Positions 26,001 through 37,480 of a stretch of 64,000 bases of DNA are shown here, piece after piece. Origin of the DNA: Nemophila menziesii (lineage: Eukaryota > Streptophyta > Magnoliopsida > Boraginales > Hydrophyllaceae); NCBI GenBank assembly GCA_029959085.1, contig JARWIR010000023.1, forward strand, positions 10,553,860-10,617,859, given 5' to 3'. Each line of letters begins with the position of its first letter. Position 1 is the stretch's first letter. Below the pieces are notes generated by a model, which was given only the letters and a program-made list of their open reading frames with translations, was not told where the DNA came from and ran no database searches. The translations under genes and the position numbers were made by a program.

Positions 26001-26900
26001 ACTAACCATGTTTCCAAAATAGTAATTGAATAATGAAACTTCAAAATCTCCAAATACACATACTCAGAATCTAATGATCCAAAGAATACATAATCTCTAT
26101 AGTAAAATCTTTTCGGAGCCCAGGTTTCCGCTTCCTCAATAGTGTGAACGCTTGTGTTCTTCGAAGTGATAAGAATAGTAATCTAGAAAACATGTTCGTA
26201 TATCCGACTCATGTTCGTTCAAAACCCCGTTGTTAAATTTAATGGGCATAATCTTTATTGCCACTTCTTCTTTGTTTTATGGCCACAAAGAAGAATTTCG
26301 TATTTTTATCTCCATGTTAAGTCAACTTTGTTGTATTCTATCTACCCAATATTTTTTTTCACACTCATATGTTTCAACTAGACTCTGACATGCCCTTCTT
26401 CTAACTGGATGTTAGAAGTTGGTTGTTTGTTCACACTTTTAGTAACTTATTCCTGCAGTTTTTTAATAAAGATCTCCTGGTTTTTGAATGTTTTTCAGGT
26501 CTATATATTAAGAGCTCTTATCCAAGAAAACTTCCAATAATTCTTGTGTTCTTGGTACGCCCCATGAAATTACCTCCGAGCATTGTTTGTATTCCATCCA
26601 AGAAGATTAAAATCTAAACATGTTTCGTCCTTGTCTCATGGATGGATCGTATTGGATAATTAGTTGTGAGTGATCAAATTCTATTGCTAGTGGGATAACC
26701 ACATACGATGCAAATATACGATCAAGTTTTTCCTTGACGAGGTCACTATATGTCCATTGGTTAGTCCAAGTATAGAAACACTCGTAAGAGTGTAAATCGT
26801 TTAGGCTATTATTATGTAAAAAATCTATAATTCCATTATATTGTTCATATTGGCAACTGTATTTCTTGTTAAAGTTCAATATGTCATTAAAATCACCTGT
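26000..26900 (-). pseudogene. LINE ORF2 remnant (endonuclease end and reverse-transcriptase linker), unit D
   Basis: On the minus strand, GDFNDILNF near 26898 is followed by YTWTNQWTYSDLVKEKLDRI and a DHSQL motif. This is the C-terminal end of an APE-type endonuclease of plant LINEs. The FRFxSSW position then has TAA (about 26615) where LINEs have Glu. Downstream come YECEKKYWVDR and, after a frameshift, GDKNTKFF, RRSGNK, then ESDIRTCF. This is the spacer before the reverse transcriptase domain. A large deletion has removed part of the linker near 26420, and the RT catalytic region is absent. The distal part beyond DYYSYHF (EEAEIWAPKRF) does not look like LINE. Confidence 0.7.
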
Positions 26901-27425
26901 ATAGATGCAATAATATAAATTTGTACCTTATCAAAATTAATGCATGGTACAATAATTAATTTATCAAATAAACAAGAAGATCAAAATTATAAAGTCCCTA
27001 ATAGTCAGGTATTTTCTATTTTGTGTTGTTGAGTTAATTCGCACTATAGTCCATTATTATAAATGCATATATATTGAAATATAGGAGTGTACTAATTATA
27101 TATCAAGAAAAAAGTACAATGAAAGTGTATAAATATATCCAATATTCCGTCTAGTGTAATAATTTGTATTATAATCAAACCGCGTGGAAGTTGAACATAC
27201 TTTAGATTTTTCTATAAAATAACTTTCGTATATCTTTATAATAATTGTAGATATATATTAAAAAATAATGTATTTTTTGAAATAAATTATCACTCGTTTC
27301 TTAAACTAACGAGTTTTAGCTTGTATGTCAAAACTTGGAATATCCAAGTTTAATTTATTTCTATCTTTGTTTCTCTCATCTAGGGCAAATCTAATATAAA
27401 TATATTAGTTTAGATTAGAAAATTT

Positions 27426-27430
<5 letters not shown>

Positions 27431-27481
<51 letters not shown>
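27431..27481 (+). repeat. (AT)n microsatellite in unit D
   Basis: About 25 AT dinucleotides, much longer than at the equivalent place in F (about 56680-56697). It shows rapid length change since the D/F duplication. Confidence 0.95.
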
Positions 27482-27485
<4 letters not shown>

Positions 27486-27629
27486 TTTATTATTAATCTA
27501 AAGTAATTATCTAATGACAAAATATAATTTAAAATATTGAACAAGATGAATAAGCTTGTAGGTGTGCGACCACCTAGAATCACCTTCAAGTCAGTAATAA
27601 TTAATCTAAATAATTAGTAATCAACATAG

Positions 27630-29176
27630 TGGTGGTCCTTTGTGTGTTCTAAAATAAATGAAATAAGGAAAAGAGAACCACAACTGCAAGTGTACAGTTG
27701 TCCAAAGCAATATATGTGATAATACAGATTCGTTCTCAGGGACGGATTGGTTGACTCTAATGCTTATTGAATAGTAGTTAACTGCACGTAAAAGCAAGTA
27801 AATGATTTTAAGAACGTTTGTTTTGGTTTTCTATAACTAGGACAATTAATTAAAATACTAAATTAAATAGAATATTAAACTAGACGTGATAAAATAAAAT
27901 AACTAAACGTAAGGTATGAAAGACAGTACTTGAGAGATGCAAGGATTTCACCTAACTCTATTCATTCCATGTTTTGTTTAAGGGACAAATCGGTAAATAG
28001 TAATGGCCGGAATTCAGTATTCTCCTCACCCCCGTCAGGGTGGACTAAGGAGCTATTCTTAGGTGTTACAAACCCTGTCAGGGTGATTATAGTCCACCTT
28101 CGAATAATTAAGTTTTTATTACCCAATAGGCCATAGGATTAATTAAGCTCGTCAAAGTCATTAAATTCTATCCTACATTCATTACTTGGTTTCATACATA
28201 GACCCCTCGTCAAGGTGATCCATTCGCCACTAAATGGAATAGCCTAAGTGTGAAGTCCTATTGTTGAGTCACGAGTTCGATAATAGTAAATAAGTACAAA
28301 TTAAATAAAAATACTAATTACCCAATTTAATTTCAATTATTATAATCCCAAATTCCATCACATGAAATGAAATAGAATTGGGACTAACCCATTATGCGTT
28401 CTCAAGCACTTTATGAGTTTAGCTCATATTGATACGAAAAACTAAGAAATTAAAATAAAATGAATTTATAATTGTTTTACAGAGTAAAATAGAAGAACCT
28501 AATTACGGAGTTGAATTGGCTGAGAATGGGAGATGTTGATAATATCCAACTCTTGGCTTCTTCTCTTCCTTGCTCTAGCTTCTTCTCTGGTGTTCTGACT
28601 TCTCTCTTTTCTTAAGCGTATGAATTTTGTGTTAAAAATAAGAGTCTAAAGCCTATTTATAACTAAAATTCGGACTAGGACTTTTTTAAAGAAATAAATG
28701 AAAAATAGAAAGCCCAAGTCCATTACTTAAGCCCAAATACCGTAACGGCTACACCACCTCCACTAAATCAGTTCTATTTTCTAAATTTCCATAACTCGAT
28801 GGGGAACAAATTATCTTCACAAGTCAGAGGCTGAATACACTCTTAGATGTCTCGAAATCAACAATCATTATCAACTTTCCAGATTTGCAGCTTGAAATTG
28901 TTAATTCTTTCAAAATATTTCTTCTTGCTTTGACTTCATTACACGATCTTTGACTTTATTCTTGGATTCCTCTCCTAGCTAGTATTCAAAACCTACAACC
29001 TTTTCACTAAAAAGAACAATATAACGCGCAAAAGTTTAATAAATGAAAATACTGGAATTAAAAGAGGAAAATCGATTTAATGCATATTAACACCAAAAGT
29101 CTATCTGAATAGTCGAATAAACACCAAAAATGATGTCTCCCAAGGGCATAAAATTAGAACATTTAGGGAGACATCA
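27630..29176 (-). mobile_element. LTR of retroelement 2, reverse orientation
   Basis: In the element's own sense the LTR starts TGATGTCTCCC at 29176 and ends CCACCA at 27630, about 1.55 kb with TG...CA termini. A hairpin GATGTCTCCC / GGGAGACATC lies at its start (29132-29175). A TATA-like TATAAATAGG lies at 28652-28661 (minus). The adjacent polypurine-like GTTTGGGGGTCT is at 29177-29190 (minus sense). It belongs to the same family as element 1, but sequence similarity is limited to parts. Only this LTR and the adjoining internal part are present. The flank before 27630 is the same as before 56846. Confidence 0.8.
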
Positions 29177-30490
29177 AGACCCCCAACTCAAACCTTTGTC
29201 GTCCCGACAGAGCAAAACTAAGAACAAGGGGAATGAAGTAGATACAAGAGAAAATAGAAGCTAGTAAATACACCCAAAGCAATTCTTAAAATAAATCTCA
29301 TATAGCAGACATTAAGAACTAACATACAAATACACTAATCATGCAACATCAAACACAAATAACTTCAATCATAAAATTAACTTCGCAAAACTAGAAGGTT
29401 ACACTTGTACTTATCTTAATATGATGGCTATAGATTTTTCCTCGATCCTTACTCGTTTTGAACGCTCCACTTAATATACTCCCTAAGAACTTGCCATGTA
29501 CCTAGGAATCACGAGCACTTTATGGTTTTAGCGTAGGCTTAGGGACGGTGTGGTATGTATATTTCGTAAATTTGAAGTGAACTTTTGACTCTCTCCTCAC
29601 TTACCATCAACAACTGCCCACGATTTTGAGTTTACACTCATATTATTTTCTCACTCAACCCATTCACGCACTAATTTAGCGTTCCATGTCAACCCAATAC
29701 ATAATAAGATGATTTTCAGAAACTTTCCGCTTTGCCGGTTATTTTATTCAACTTCTTTCTTTTTATTTTACTTTTCTTTTCTTTTTATCTTTTTTTTCAA
29801 ATCCCGGCAAAGGGTTACAAATAACAATATCATCTAAACTTTTTTTGTGCCTTAATACAACACATATAATTCCCTCCCAATGTAATTTCCCAAATGTAGA
29901 CCCTCCACCCCAAACTCAAGTTCGAGACAGGTCTCAGGATCGTGATTCAAGTGCGGGTCATTTGGTCATGCCTAACAATCTAAGGGATAATGTGCTTATA
30001 TCGTGGCAACAAAAGAAAAGGCTTAAGACTCAAAAATGGGCTAAGACGGATAAAATTAATATAAGGGATAGAAGGCTAAAAAGGTCTCAAATGGCTAAAC
30101 AAATAACTGCCCCTATCATTTTCCTAGTTACTTGGTTCGTCTCTAGTTCATATCTAAGTGGGTTCTCTACTAATTTAGATCTCACGTTCTACAAACCAAA
30201 CATTTTCCTTAAGTACAAGCTTACGTTCTTTTGTATTACTTCCCGTATACCCAATTTTCTCTCTTCATCATGTTCTTTGTATCTTTCCCAACCTTCATGG
30301 TCATCTCTGATGACCCTAAACTCAAAGCTTCAAGAACTCTCAAAAGTTTTTGATGAAATTGTGATTTTATTGTTCTTGAAGGTGTATGGATATGAACTAT
30401 TGTGTATTCTGAGCTGGGTCATAAATATTTCAAGGTTTAATGGATAAAATTTAAGCTTTGGTGAAAGAAAAATTTGGATGAAAGTGTGAA
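29177..30490 (-). mobile_element. Internal 3' part of retroelement 2 (truncated)
   Basis: This segment is homologous in reverse to about 49800-51056 of element 1, including the ACGATCCTGAGACC-like and ATGACCCGCACTTGAATC motifs near 29940. It contains no pol motifs. A 200-codon frame at 29845-30447 on the plus strand runs antisense to the element, starts at TTG and matches nothing I recognise, so I leave it out as a gene. The sequence stops near 30490 where duplicated D-type DNA begins, so the other LTR is missing. Confidence 0.7.
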
Positions 30491-30656
30491 TTCTTTATCA
30501 AATAAACAAGATGATCAAAATTATAAAGTCCCTAATATTCACGCATTTTCTATTTTGTGTTGTTGAGTTCATTCACACTATAGTCCATTATTATCAATGC
30601 GTATATATAGCAATATAGGAGTGTAGTAATTATATATCAAGCAATATAAGAGTGTA
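30491..30656 (+). repeat. Duplicated D-type segment right of retroelement 2
   Basis: The sequence from CAAATAAACAAG to about 30656 repeats 26962-27125 with scattered changes. The retroelement 2 remnant is thus flanked by two copies of the same D-type stretch, in direct orientation. At 30656/30657 it switches abruptly to B-type spacer. Confidence 0.75.
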
Positions 30657-31247
30657 TTAATAACTTTAAAAAATCAGTATTTAAGTTGTTAACTCCAACT
30701 CACCCTTAATTTGAATAATATTAAATTATTGAGGTATTAAATAATATTTAAATAGTAATAAATAAAATAATTCTTTCCATCTTAATTTAATTATCTATTA
30801 TACTCTTATATAAACAATCTAAGAAATATCATTTATTATTAATATAATTACGCACCAAAAACAAAATAATAAGATAATATTGAAGTTAAGGTGAAAAAAT
30901 GTTTTTTTATTAGAGATAATAATCTAAATAACATGAAAAAAGTCTTGATAATCTAGATTGATAAGTATACCGAAAATGGATAATTAAAATAAGATGAATC
31001 AGAGTACATTTTATTTTTATTTTTCTAAAACTTTTTTTTTATAATTTTGTTACAAATTTAAGTACTCAAAAAATGTAATAAATAAATTTAAATTAAATTT
31101 AAAATTAAAAACTATAAAATAAAATATGGTCAAAAGGATAAATTCCTTTTCTAATCCATTTTAAATGTCATTAAAAAATTCTAGTTTTCCTCTTTAATAA
31201 GGATAAACAAAGAAAACAAAATACTCAACTTCTCAAAAATTCAACAA

Positions 31248-33180
31248 TCATTCGAGTGTCTATGTACATATAATAATATGCTCTATGGTTCGTTCAAGTT
31301 AGCATGTGCTGCTAGAGGACTTCTAGAGGAAGATGATGAATGGGTACATTGTTTGGAAGAAGCGTCACTTATGAAGACTGGTTATCAATTGAGAAGATTG
31401 TTTTCAGTTATATTGATTCATTGTAATCCATTACATCCATATGAGTTGTGGAAAAAGTTTGTACATAACATATGTGATGATCTTGCATCAAAGCTGCGTA
31501 CATCTTATAGTATTCTGCAACCCACTATAACTGAAGTCGAAGATTATGGCTTATATCTCTTGAATAACGTGTTGAAAGAATCGGGAAAAAGTTTAGACGA
31601 CTTTCCCCCAATGCCACAATCGAATAGAAATTGGAGCTCACCAATGAGAAATAGACTAATGTGTGAAGATCAACAGTTTCAGAGGGAAGCACAAGAAATT
31701 GATGCACAATTGAATGTTGATCGTCTTAATGATGCACAAGAACACGCTTACAAAAAAATCATGGACTCCACTATACATAGTAAGGGAAAAACTTTTTTCT
31801 TGAATGGAGGTGCTGGAATAGGGAAGACATTTTTGTATAACACAATTGCAACAAAATGTCGGAGCTTAGGTTATACTTTTATAACTGTAGCTTCATCTGG
31901 AATTGCATCTTTGTTATTGAAAGGAGGCCGAACTGCACATTCAACATTTTCTATACCGCTAAATATTTTAGAAGATTCGGTTTGTGGATTTACTAAACAA
32001 TCGTTTCAGGCAGAATTGATGAGGGAAACAAAACTTATAATTTGGGATGAGGTTCCGATGAAACATCGAAATTGTGTGGAAGCTGTTGATCGAACATTAC
32101 AAGATGTATGTGAAAATGAAAAACTCTTTGGGGGTACTACAGTTGTTCTTGGAGGTGATATTCGACAAATTTTACCCGTTGTGCCTAAAGGTGCACGCAA
32201 ACAAATACTCAGTGCTTCATTAAGGCGTTCACCCATTTGGAAGATCATTGACATACTTACACTGGATGTCAATATGCGTCTTAACGAATCAATTACTGGG
32301 AATACAGAATTTGCTAGGTACTTAATGCAGGTATATCTGAAATTGCGTTAATTGAGTTTTTGTAAACATTTTTACGTATTCCTTACATCTAATCAATTAT
32401 TTATTATGATAGATTGGATCTAACCCACACGAAACTATAGACATCCCATCAAGAATTCGAAAATGCAATGACTTAGATAGCCTATTATCATCAACTTATC
32501 CGGATTTGCATGTCCATGGAACCTCAAGTAGTATATACTTGAATGAACGAACTATTCTTTCTGCACGCAATGATGATGTTAGTGATATCAACAACGAGGC
32601 ATTAAAAAAATTTCCAGGGGAAGGTGTGACGTATCTAGCTGCTGATAAAATGGTTGAAGAGGATAATGTGGATCAAAGTATAACTTCTCGATATCCCAAT
32701 GAATATTTAAACTCATTGAATCCAAGTGGTTTACCTCCATTTAGGATGGAGTTGACGGTTGGGTGTCCCATCATGTTTTTGAGGAATATTGACCCTAAGG
32801 AGGGACTTTGCAATGGCACAAGGTTGATAGTGGTCAGGTTTTCTTCTCGTGTTCTTGAAGCAAAAATATTAACAGGAGATAAATCTGGAAATTTGGTGTT
32901 CATTCCGCGAATATCATTAACACCGTCATCATCAGAAGTACCGTTTATAATGACAAGACGACAATTTCCTATTCCGTTGGCCTTTGCCATGACCATAAAC
33001 AAATCACAAGGACAGTCTGTGAAGTACGTCGGTATTGATTTACGAACACCGGTATTTAGCCACGGACAATTATATGTTGCATTATCGAGATGTACAAATT
33101 ATGATCACATAAGTCTCTTTCTTCCTTCTGATGATAATCAAACAACAACAAATATTGTATATCCAGAAGTTTTGATATAA
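31248..33180 (+). pseudogene. Helitron PIF1-like helicase, C-terminal part (2 exons)
   Basis: Exon 1 is open from the junction at 31248 (SFECL.TYNN, then ATG at 31278) to 32330. A GT-AG intron of 82 bp follows (32331-32412, phase 0), and exon 2 is 32413-33178 with TAA ending at 33180. Counting from the ATG the joined product is 606 residues. It shows the Walker A loop GGAGIGKT at 177-184, Walker B IIWDE near 254-258 and GGDIRQILP near 292-300. Exon 2 has [27 protein letters not shown] and VALSRC, as in SF1B PIF1-family helicases. In Helitrons this domain follows an HUH Rep domain, and both act in rolling-circle transposition. Rep and the helicase N-terminal part are missing, hence pseudogene. 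No internal stop or frameshift is visible, so it is young, or the ORF still codes. Start choice is arbitrary because the true 5' end is lost. Confidence 0.88.
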
Positions 33181-33328
33181 TTAACTTAGGAATGGTATGT
33201 GAACTATATTAGTGTAGGTTAAATAGATTAAATTAATAAAGTTTCTTATTAGGAATTTTTCTCTATCTATGCTAAATTTAATTAATAAAGTATCTTACTA
33301 AGATTAATTCTCCATTTCTAATAAATAG

Positions 33329-33980
33329 GCCGAGTTGGAGATCGTGGGAATAAAGGAAATGACTATCTTTAAAAGTCGTGCGGTAAGTCTTTTTTGTGGT
33401 TCATATTTTTAAATGTACTAATCAATCACTAATATATTTTATTATTGACAGTATCACAAGGAACTCGAGTGTATCGTAAGTCAAGTATTTCTTATCAACA
33501 TCACATTGTCAAATATAATATATCATAGCATTCATGTATAGGTTAAGAAACTTCAGAAAAAAAATGTTATTATTACATTACGTGACGAGGAGGATTTATA
33601 TCGCATCAAGTCACCACAGGTAATAAATATTTGTTTTCTTACTTTATATTTGATAAAATCATCAACATTATTAATAATTAATTTGAATAATTGTAATATT
33701 TATAGGATTGGAAGATGAGGGCACGTCTTGATTGGATAGAAGGAAAACGCTTAGCTAGATGGAATTATAATCATATGGTATAAAACTTCATCATATATTT
33801 TTTATTTCATATGATCTATTCATATTATCCATCACATGATCACTAACTTCAATATATTCAAATAACCAGGTTGTTGTTGCGGCTCTAGTTATTGGAAAAT
33901 ATATCCCTGTCGATATAAACACATGGTGTAGAGTTATGAGAGATATGCACGACTTGAATGATGTTCAAATACATAATTAG
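33329..33980 (+). CDS. Possible five-exon captured gene piece inside the Helitron
   Basis: I do not recognise the product. Five short stretches, 33329-33382, 33452-33475, 33542-33619, 33706-33777 and 33870-33980, are each bounded by canonical AG and GT, are all in phase 0, and join to a 112-codon frame with TAG at 33978-33980. The reading includes VGIKEMTIFKSRA, ITLRDEEDLYRIKSP, WKMRARLDWIEGKRL and IPVDINTWCRVMRDMHD. It follows the helicase stop by 148 bp on the same strand and ends about 370 bp before the Helitron 3' hairpin. It may be a fragment of a host gene picked up by the Helitron, or a Helitron-encoded accessory exon chain. The only early ATG is inside the first exon. Confidence 0.5.
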
Positions 33981-34348
33981 ATTATACTTTTTTATTTTCT
34001 TTAGGGTGAAAATTTCTAAGATTATGTTTTTCTATTAGATAATGGTTTTCTATTATACATTATGGTATAGGTTTGTTAAATTATATTCGTTTATTTTTAT
34101 GGTGGATATTTTTCTAGATTATATTTTTTTGTAATCTTTTTTATTATTGTTTTCTTATGTTGATATTGTAAATGTTGTGTGTAGATAATTTAGACTCTTG
34201 GACTTTGTCAAAAGTATTACAACCGAGTGGATAGAGAGTTTTGTTAAATTAAATTTGTGTTGCGTATTAATTTACTAAATCATAATAATGTAAATTACTA
34301 AAACCCATGATGTTTATTTGATAATAATTATCCCATAGTTTTTAAATA
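33981..34348 (+). other. Helitron 3' non-coding region
   Basis: AT-rich sequence between the last putative exon and the terminal hairpin, with no recognised gene or repeat. Confidence 0.6.
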
Positions 34349-34376
34349 GTGCCCCTCGGGCACGGGTTATCTCTAG
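34349..34376 (+). terminator. Helitron 3' terminal hairpin and CTAG end
   Basis: A perfect 6-bp stem (GTGCCC/GGGCAC) with a 3-base loop precedes the terminal CTRR-type CTAG by nine bases. In Helitrons this structure signals the end of rolling-circle strand transfer. The next base is T, as expected for insertion at an AT dinucleotide. Confidence 0.9.
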
Positions 34377-34499
34377 TACTCTTATATTGTGTAATCTTGC
34401 AAAAATTTTCACACTAAAATTTTTTTGATCAGTTAGTTTTAACAAATAAATTCAAAAGAATTATGTTCGTCAAAAAGTTTCTCGTAAAAAATTATCCAT

Positions 34500-35400
34500 T
34501 CTTTGGCCAAATTTTATCAACCAAAAATAATTTCAACCAAAATTTTATATAGTTATTTGGTAGGACAATTCTACCATATTTGGAGATTTATGTTTTTTTC
34601 TTGGACAAACTCACCAAATTATATTTTAGTTTATTTTTTTATTTTCCTCCAAACTATTTTTGAGTTTATACATTTTGGTTTATGTTGTTGTTTGGTAAAT
34701 CGGATTTCAGAAAATTATCTATTGAAGTTTATGTTGTTGTTTGGTAGGAAAAATTCTAACAAAGTGTTTTGATTTATGTTGTTTGGTAGAAAAATTACAT
34801 TTGCGCTTATGTTTCTCTTTTGGTGGGACAAAGCTTTACGTGAATAAATTTGTGTATATGTTGTTTGGTTGAAAAATCTCACCAAACTATATTTAGGTTA
34901 TTTTTATGGAATAAATTTTGCAAAAATACATTTGAGAATATGTTTTTGTTTGTTGGAAAAATTCCAACAAACGAGTTTAGATTATGTTGTTGTTTAATGG
35001 GACAAATCCCACAAAATGTATTTTGATTTATATTGTTGTTTGGTTGGACAAATCCTACCAAACTATATTTGAATATATATTGTTGTTAAGTGAAAAATAC
35101 CACTAAATCATATTTGATTTTATATTACTGTTTGGTGGAACAAATCTTACAAGTATACATTTGAGTATTTATTGTTTGGTAGCAAGATCCACGAAACTAT
35201 ATATAGATTTATGTAATTATATAGATGGTAGAATAGACTCATCAGATCATATTTCGTTTATGTTATTACTTAATGCAATTCATTTAACAGTATAAATTCA
35301 TATTTATTTTAATTGGCGAGACAAATCGCAGAAATATATATTAACGTTTATATTGTATTGTAGTGGGATAAATTTTACAAAACTACATTTGCAAATATAC
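34500..35400 (+). repeat. 45-bp degenerate repeat array, unit D2
   Basis: This full-length array is a more diverged version. The TTTGGTTGGACAAAT and CCTACCAAAC halves are especially clear near 35038-35062. No gene overlaps it; the open frames here follow from the low stop density of the repeat. Confidence 0.72.
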
Positions 35401-36170
35401 ATATATAACACACTTAATATCATGTTCATAGTTATTAACATTCAACACTTTTCATGTCTCTCATACATATTTTTTTTTGAAATAAAAGTGAAATGACTAT
35501 GCTTCCATGTTTCCCATTTTAATATTTAATGGAAAGAATTAATAAACACTTCCTCGAGAGTGTTAAATTTCTACTAGAATTTTTAATACTTTGAACCTAA
35601 TGAAACAAAAACAATTAAAATACATTTTCAAAGATAAAAAAATATTACAAATAATCATGCGTTCATTATATTAGAATGTCATTTGACACAATTTATGTTA
35701 ATCACTAAAACAACTATAGACACTATTAATAAATTTTTTTACTATAATAATTATAGACATAATATATAAAAACTTGCATCTCATGAAAATGTTAAAAATA
35801 TCTCACAACTTTAGAATAAAACAATGTTAAAAATCCTTGATATGTATAAAATTTCTTAAGAAGCCTTCATTAGCTCCAAAGTAGGTCCTGGATATGGTTC
35901 ATCGACGCCCAATGCTCTTATAGATTTTACTACTACTGATTATAGAGGACTTAATTGGATTCAATTTGAATTATGAACATACTAAAGGGAGTGTTGAATA
36001 GAATATAGTTAAATTTTATACTGGGGTTAGATGGGGTGACTCTCTATGTATTACCTAAACATTTGGGGGTTTAGTGTATGATCTTGATTCTACACAATCT
36101 TTTCATATATATAACTAAGCTATTTCGATATATTCTTATAAATATTGATTGATGTTTGAATTAACAAATA

Positions 36171-36362
36171 TTGATCGTTGTAAATCTTCATGTGATGGTA
36201 CCATCATCTTGGCATGTGGACGAAAGGGTCCCACTTTAGACGGGTCCCTTTGCCAGGTTGAATGTGAATGTTTTAGAAATCGGGAGGCTCTCCATCAACG
36301 TTCTTGGAGCTTTTGGTGACCTCGCTAAGAAAAAAACTTTTTGGGCTCTTTTCCATCTTTGA
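36171..36362 (+). pseudogene. G6PDH-like N-terminal fragment, unit D2
   Basis: The homologous fragment has an in-frame TAG at 36237-36239 (VPL-stop-TG) that the other copies lack. After it, [21 protein letters not shown] and TFWALFHL are intact up to TGA. The lesion confirms loss of coding constraint. Confidence 0.58.
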
Positions 36363-37415
36363 CACACACACTCAACCACATCAACAACAACACGCTCTTT
36401 AAATTAAACAACTTAAACACAAGAATTTTTAGTTAAACATATTTATATATAAAAAAACATATTATTGTTTCTTCAAAGTTATAAACTTACCAAGTATCAT
36501 ATTTCCCGTTCTTAAGGTTTCACTAGTTGCAATAATATCATCAACTACCGAGGCCTGGTCTATAGGTTGTACAACCCAACATGCATATCTATTTTCTCTT
36601 AACCATACTCTAGTACTTTTCTACAATTACCTCTATTGATACATAATTAGGATTTTCAGTACTTGGATTGAGTAAGATAAAGTTAGAATCAATTAAATAG
36701 GTAATCAATGAATCCACACAAAAACTCACACAAAATGTTATAATGTATTGTAAGATGTGATGAATCATTCTAATAAATGAAACAAGAAAATTAAATAAAT
36801 CTCGCAATTTCCTAGGTGTCCTCATAGGAATATGTTTGTCCCCAATAGCTAACGCGATTAGAGGACCAAATATAAAACCTCTTGCCTTTATAAATGCATT
36901 GTTTCATCGAGATCAATCAGTTACATTATTCATTTAGAAATTGGATATATATAATCAAAGGAACATACTAATAACCATCATTAAAAGTAGGGGTAAGAGA
37001 AGTTTAATACAACAATGAGTCTCTCAGCTTATTTAAAGGTGATAACTCAAAATAATTGTAACTAAATTTCAAAATTGCTGAAAAATGTTTCAATTGATAG
37101 AAAAATTAAAATAATCAGCCAAATGGATAAAAGTTATAATATACTATTAATTTAAAATGTACAAATAAATGAATAGAAAAAAATATCATCGACCACAAGA
37201 TTGATTTTTTTTTTGTCTTTACATCTCGACAAACAAAAGTATAGTAACCTTAAAAGACACTTGATCAAGTAACAATCCTTGTGGTGAAGAAATTCTTGTA
37301 AATCCATGGAAGATTCTAATATAAGTTCAAAAGTAATAAATACAAATATTTTTTTTTTCTTATTATATGTCTGAATTATTTCTAAAAATCTTAAGTACGA
37401 GAATATTCTAGTATT

Positions 37416-37480
37416 ATATATATATATATATGTATATGTATGTATATGTATGTATATGTATGTGTGTGTATATATATATA
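37416..37480 (+). repeat. AT/GTAT/GT compound microsatellite at D2/E boundary
   Basis: Same composition as the tract at 15831-15893, including repeated GTATGTATAT blocks and a short (GT)n. It ends exactly at the start motif of unit E. Confidence 0.9.

Larger units (their letters stand above)
23744..27629 (+). repeat. Macro-repeat unit D (alternative-block type)
   Basis: The unit starts like the others (AT-rich spacer 23744-24658, Asn/Ser-rich fragment 24659-24955) but then leaves the standard order. It holds a TATA-bearing block (24956-26000), a LINE remnant (26000-26900), AT-rich DNA without recognised coding (26901-27428) and an (AT)n tract (27431-27481). It ends against an LTR at 27630. 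The same order and sequence recur in unit F at 53003-56845 with few changes, and part recurs in A at 5239-6805. D-type DNA is therefore a distinct sub-lineage of the array. Confidence 0.82.
31248..34376 (+). mobile_element. 5'-truncated Helitron
   Basis: The element carries the C-terminal helicase part of a Helitron transposase and a canonical 3' end: stem GTGCCC, loop CTC, stem GGGCAC (34349-34363), then ten bases later CTAG (34373-34376) followed by T. Comparison with units A, C and E shows an undisturbed ...CTATAATACTCTT site, so insertion was between A and T, as Helitrons do. The left edge abuts unit DNA at AACAA/TCATTC, in the middle of the helicase gene. About 3.5 kb of the unit is missing between the flanks. 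The Rep/HUH nickase domain is absent, so the copy cannot move by itself. Confidence 0.85.
30657..37480 (+). repeat. Macro-repeat unit D2, interrupted by a Helitron
   Basis: Bases 30657-31247 match the early spacer of units B and G, up to the position equivalent to about 9262. Bases 34377-37480 resume at the position equivalent to about 12789. Roughly 3.5 kb of unit sequence, including the Asn/Ser-rich fragment and the hAT-like insertion, is missing, and a truncated Helitron lies in its place. The right part has the 45-bp array (34500-35400), the G6PDH-like fragment (36171-36362) and a final 1.1 kb nearly identical to the end of B. The left edge at about 30656 is an abrupt join to duplicated D-type DNA rather than the usual (AT)n boundary. 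Confidence 0.8.

Noticed and set aside
26423..26617. Plus-strand 64-codon frame (copy at 55683)
   Set aside because: It is antisense to the LINE remnant, whose motifs are clear on the minus strand.
29845..30447. 200-codon plus-strand frame
   Set aside because: It starts at TTG and runs antisense to the conserved non-coding internal part of retroelement 2. The related elements 1 and 3 have no equivalent frame.
31525..33002. Minus-strand frames at 31525, 32006 and 32673
   Set aside because: They are shadows of the Helitron helicase exons on the opposite strand.
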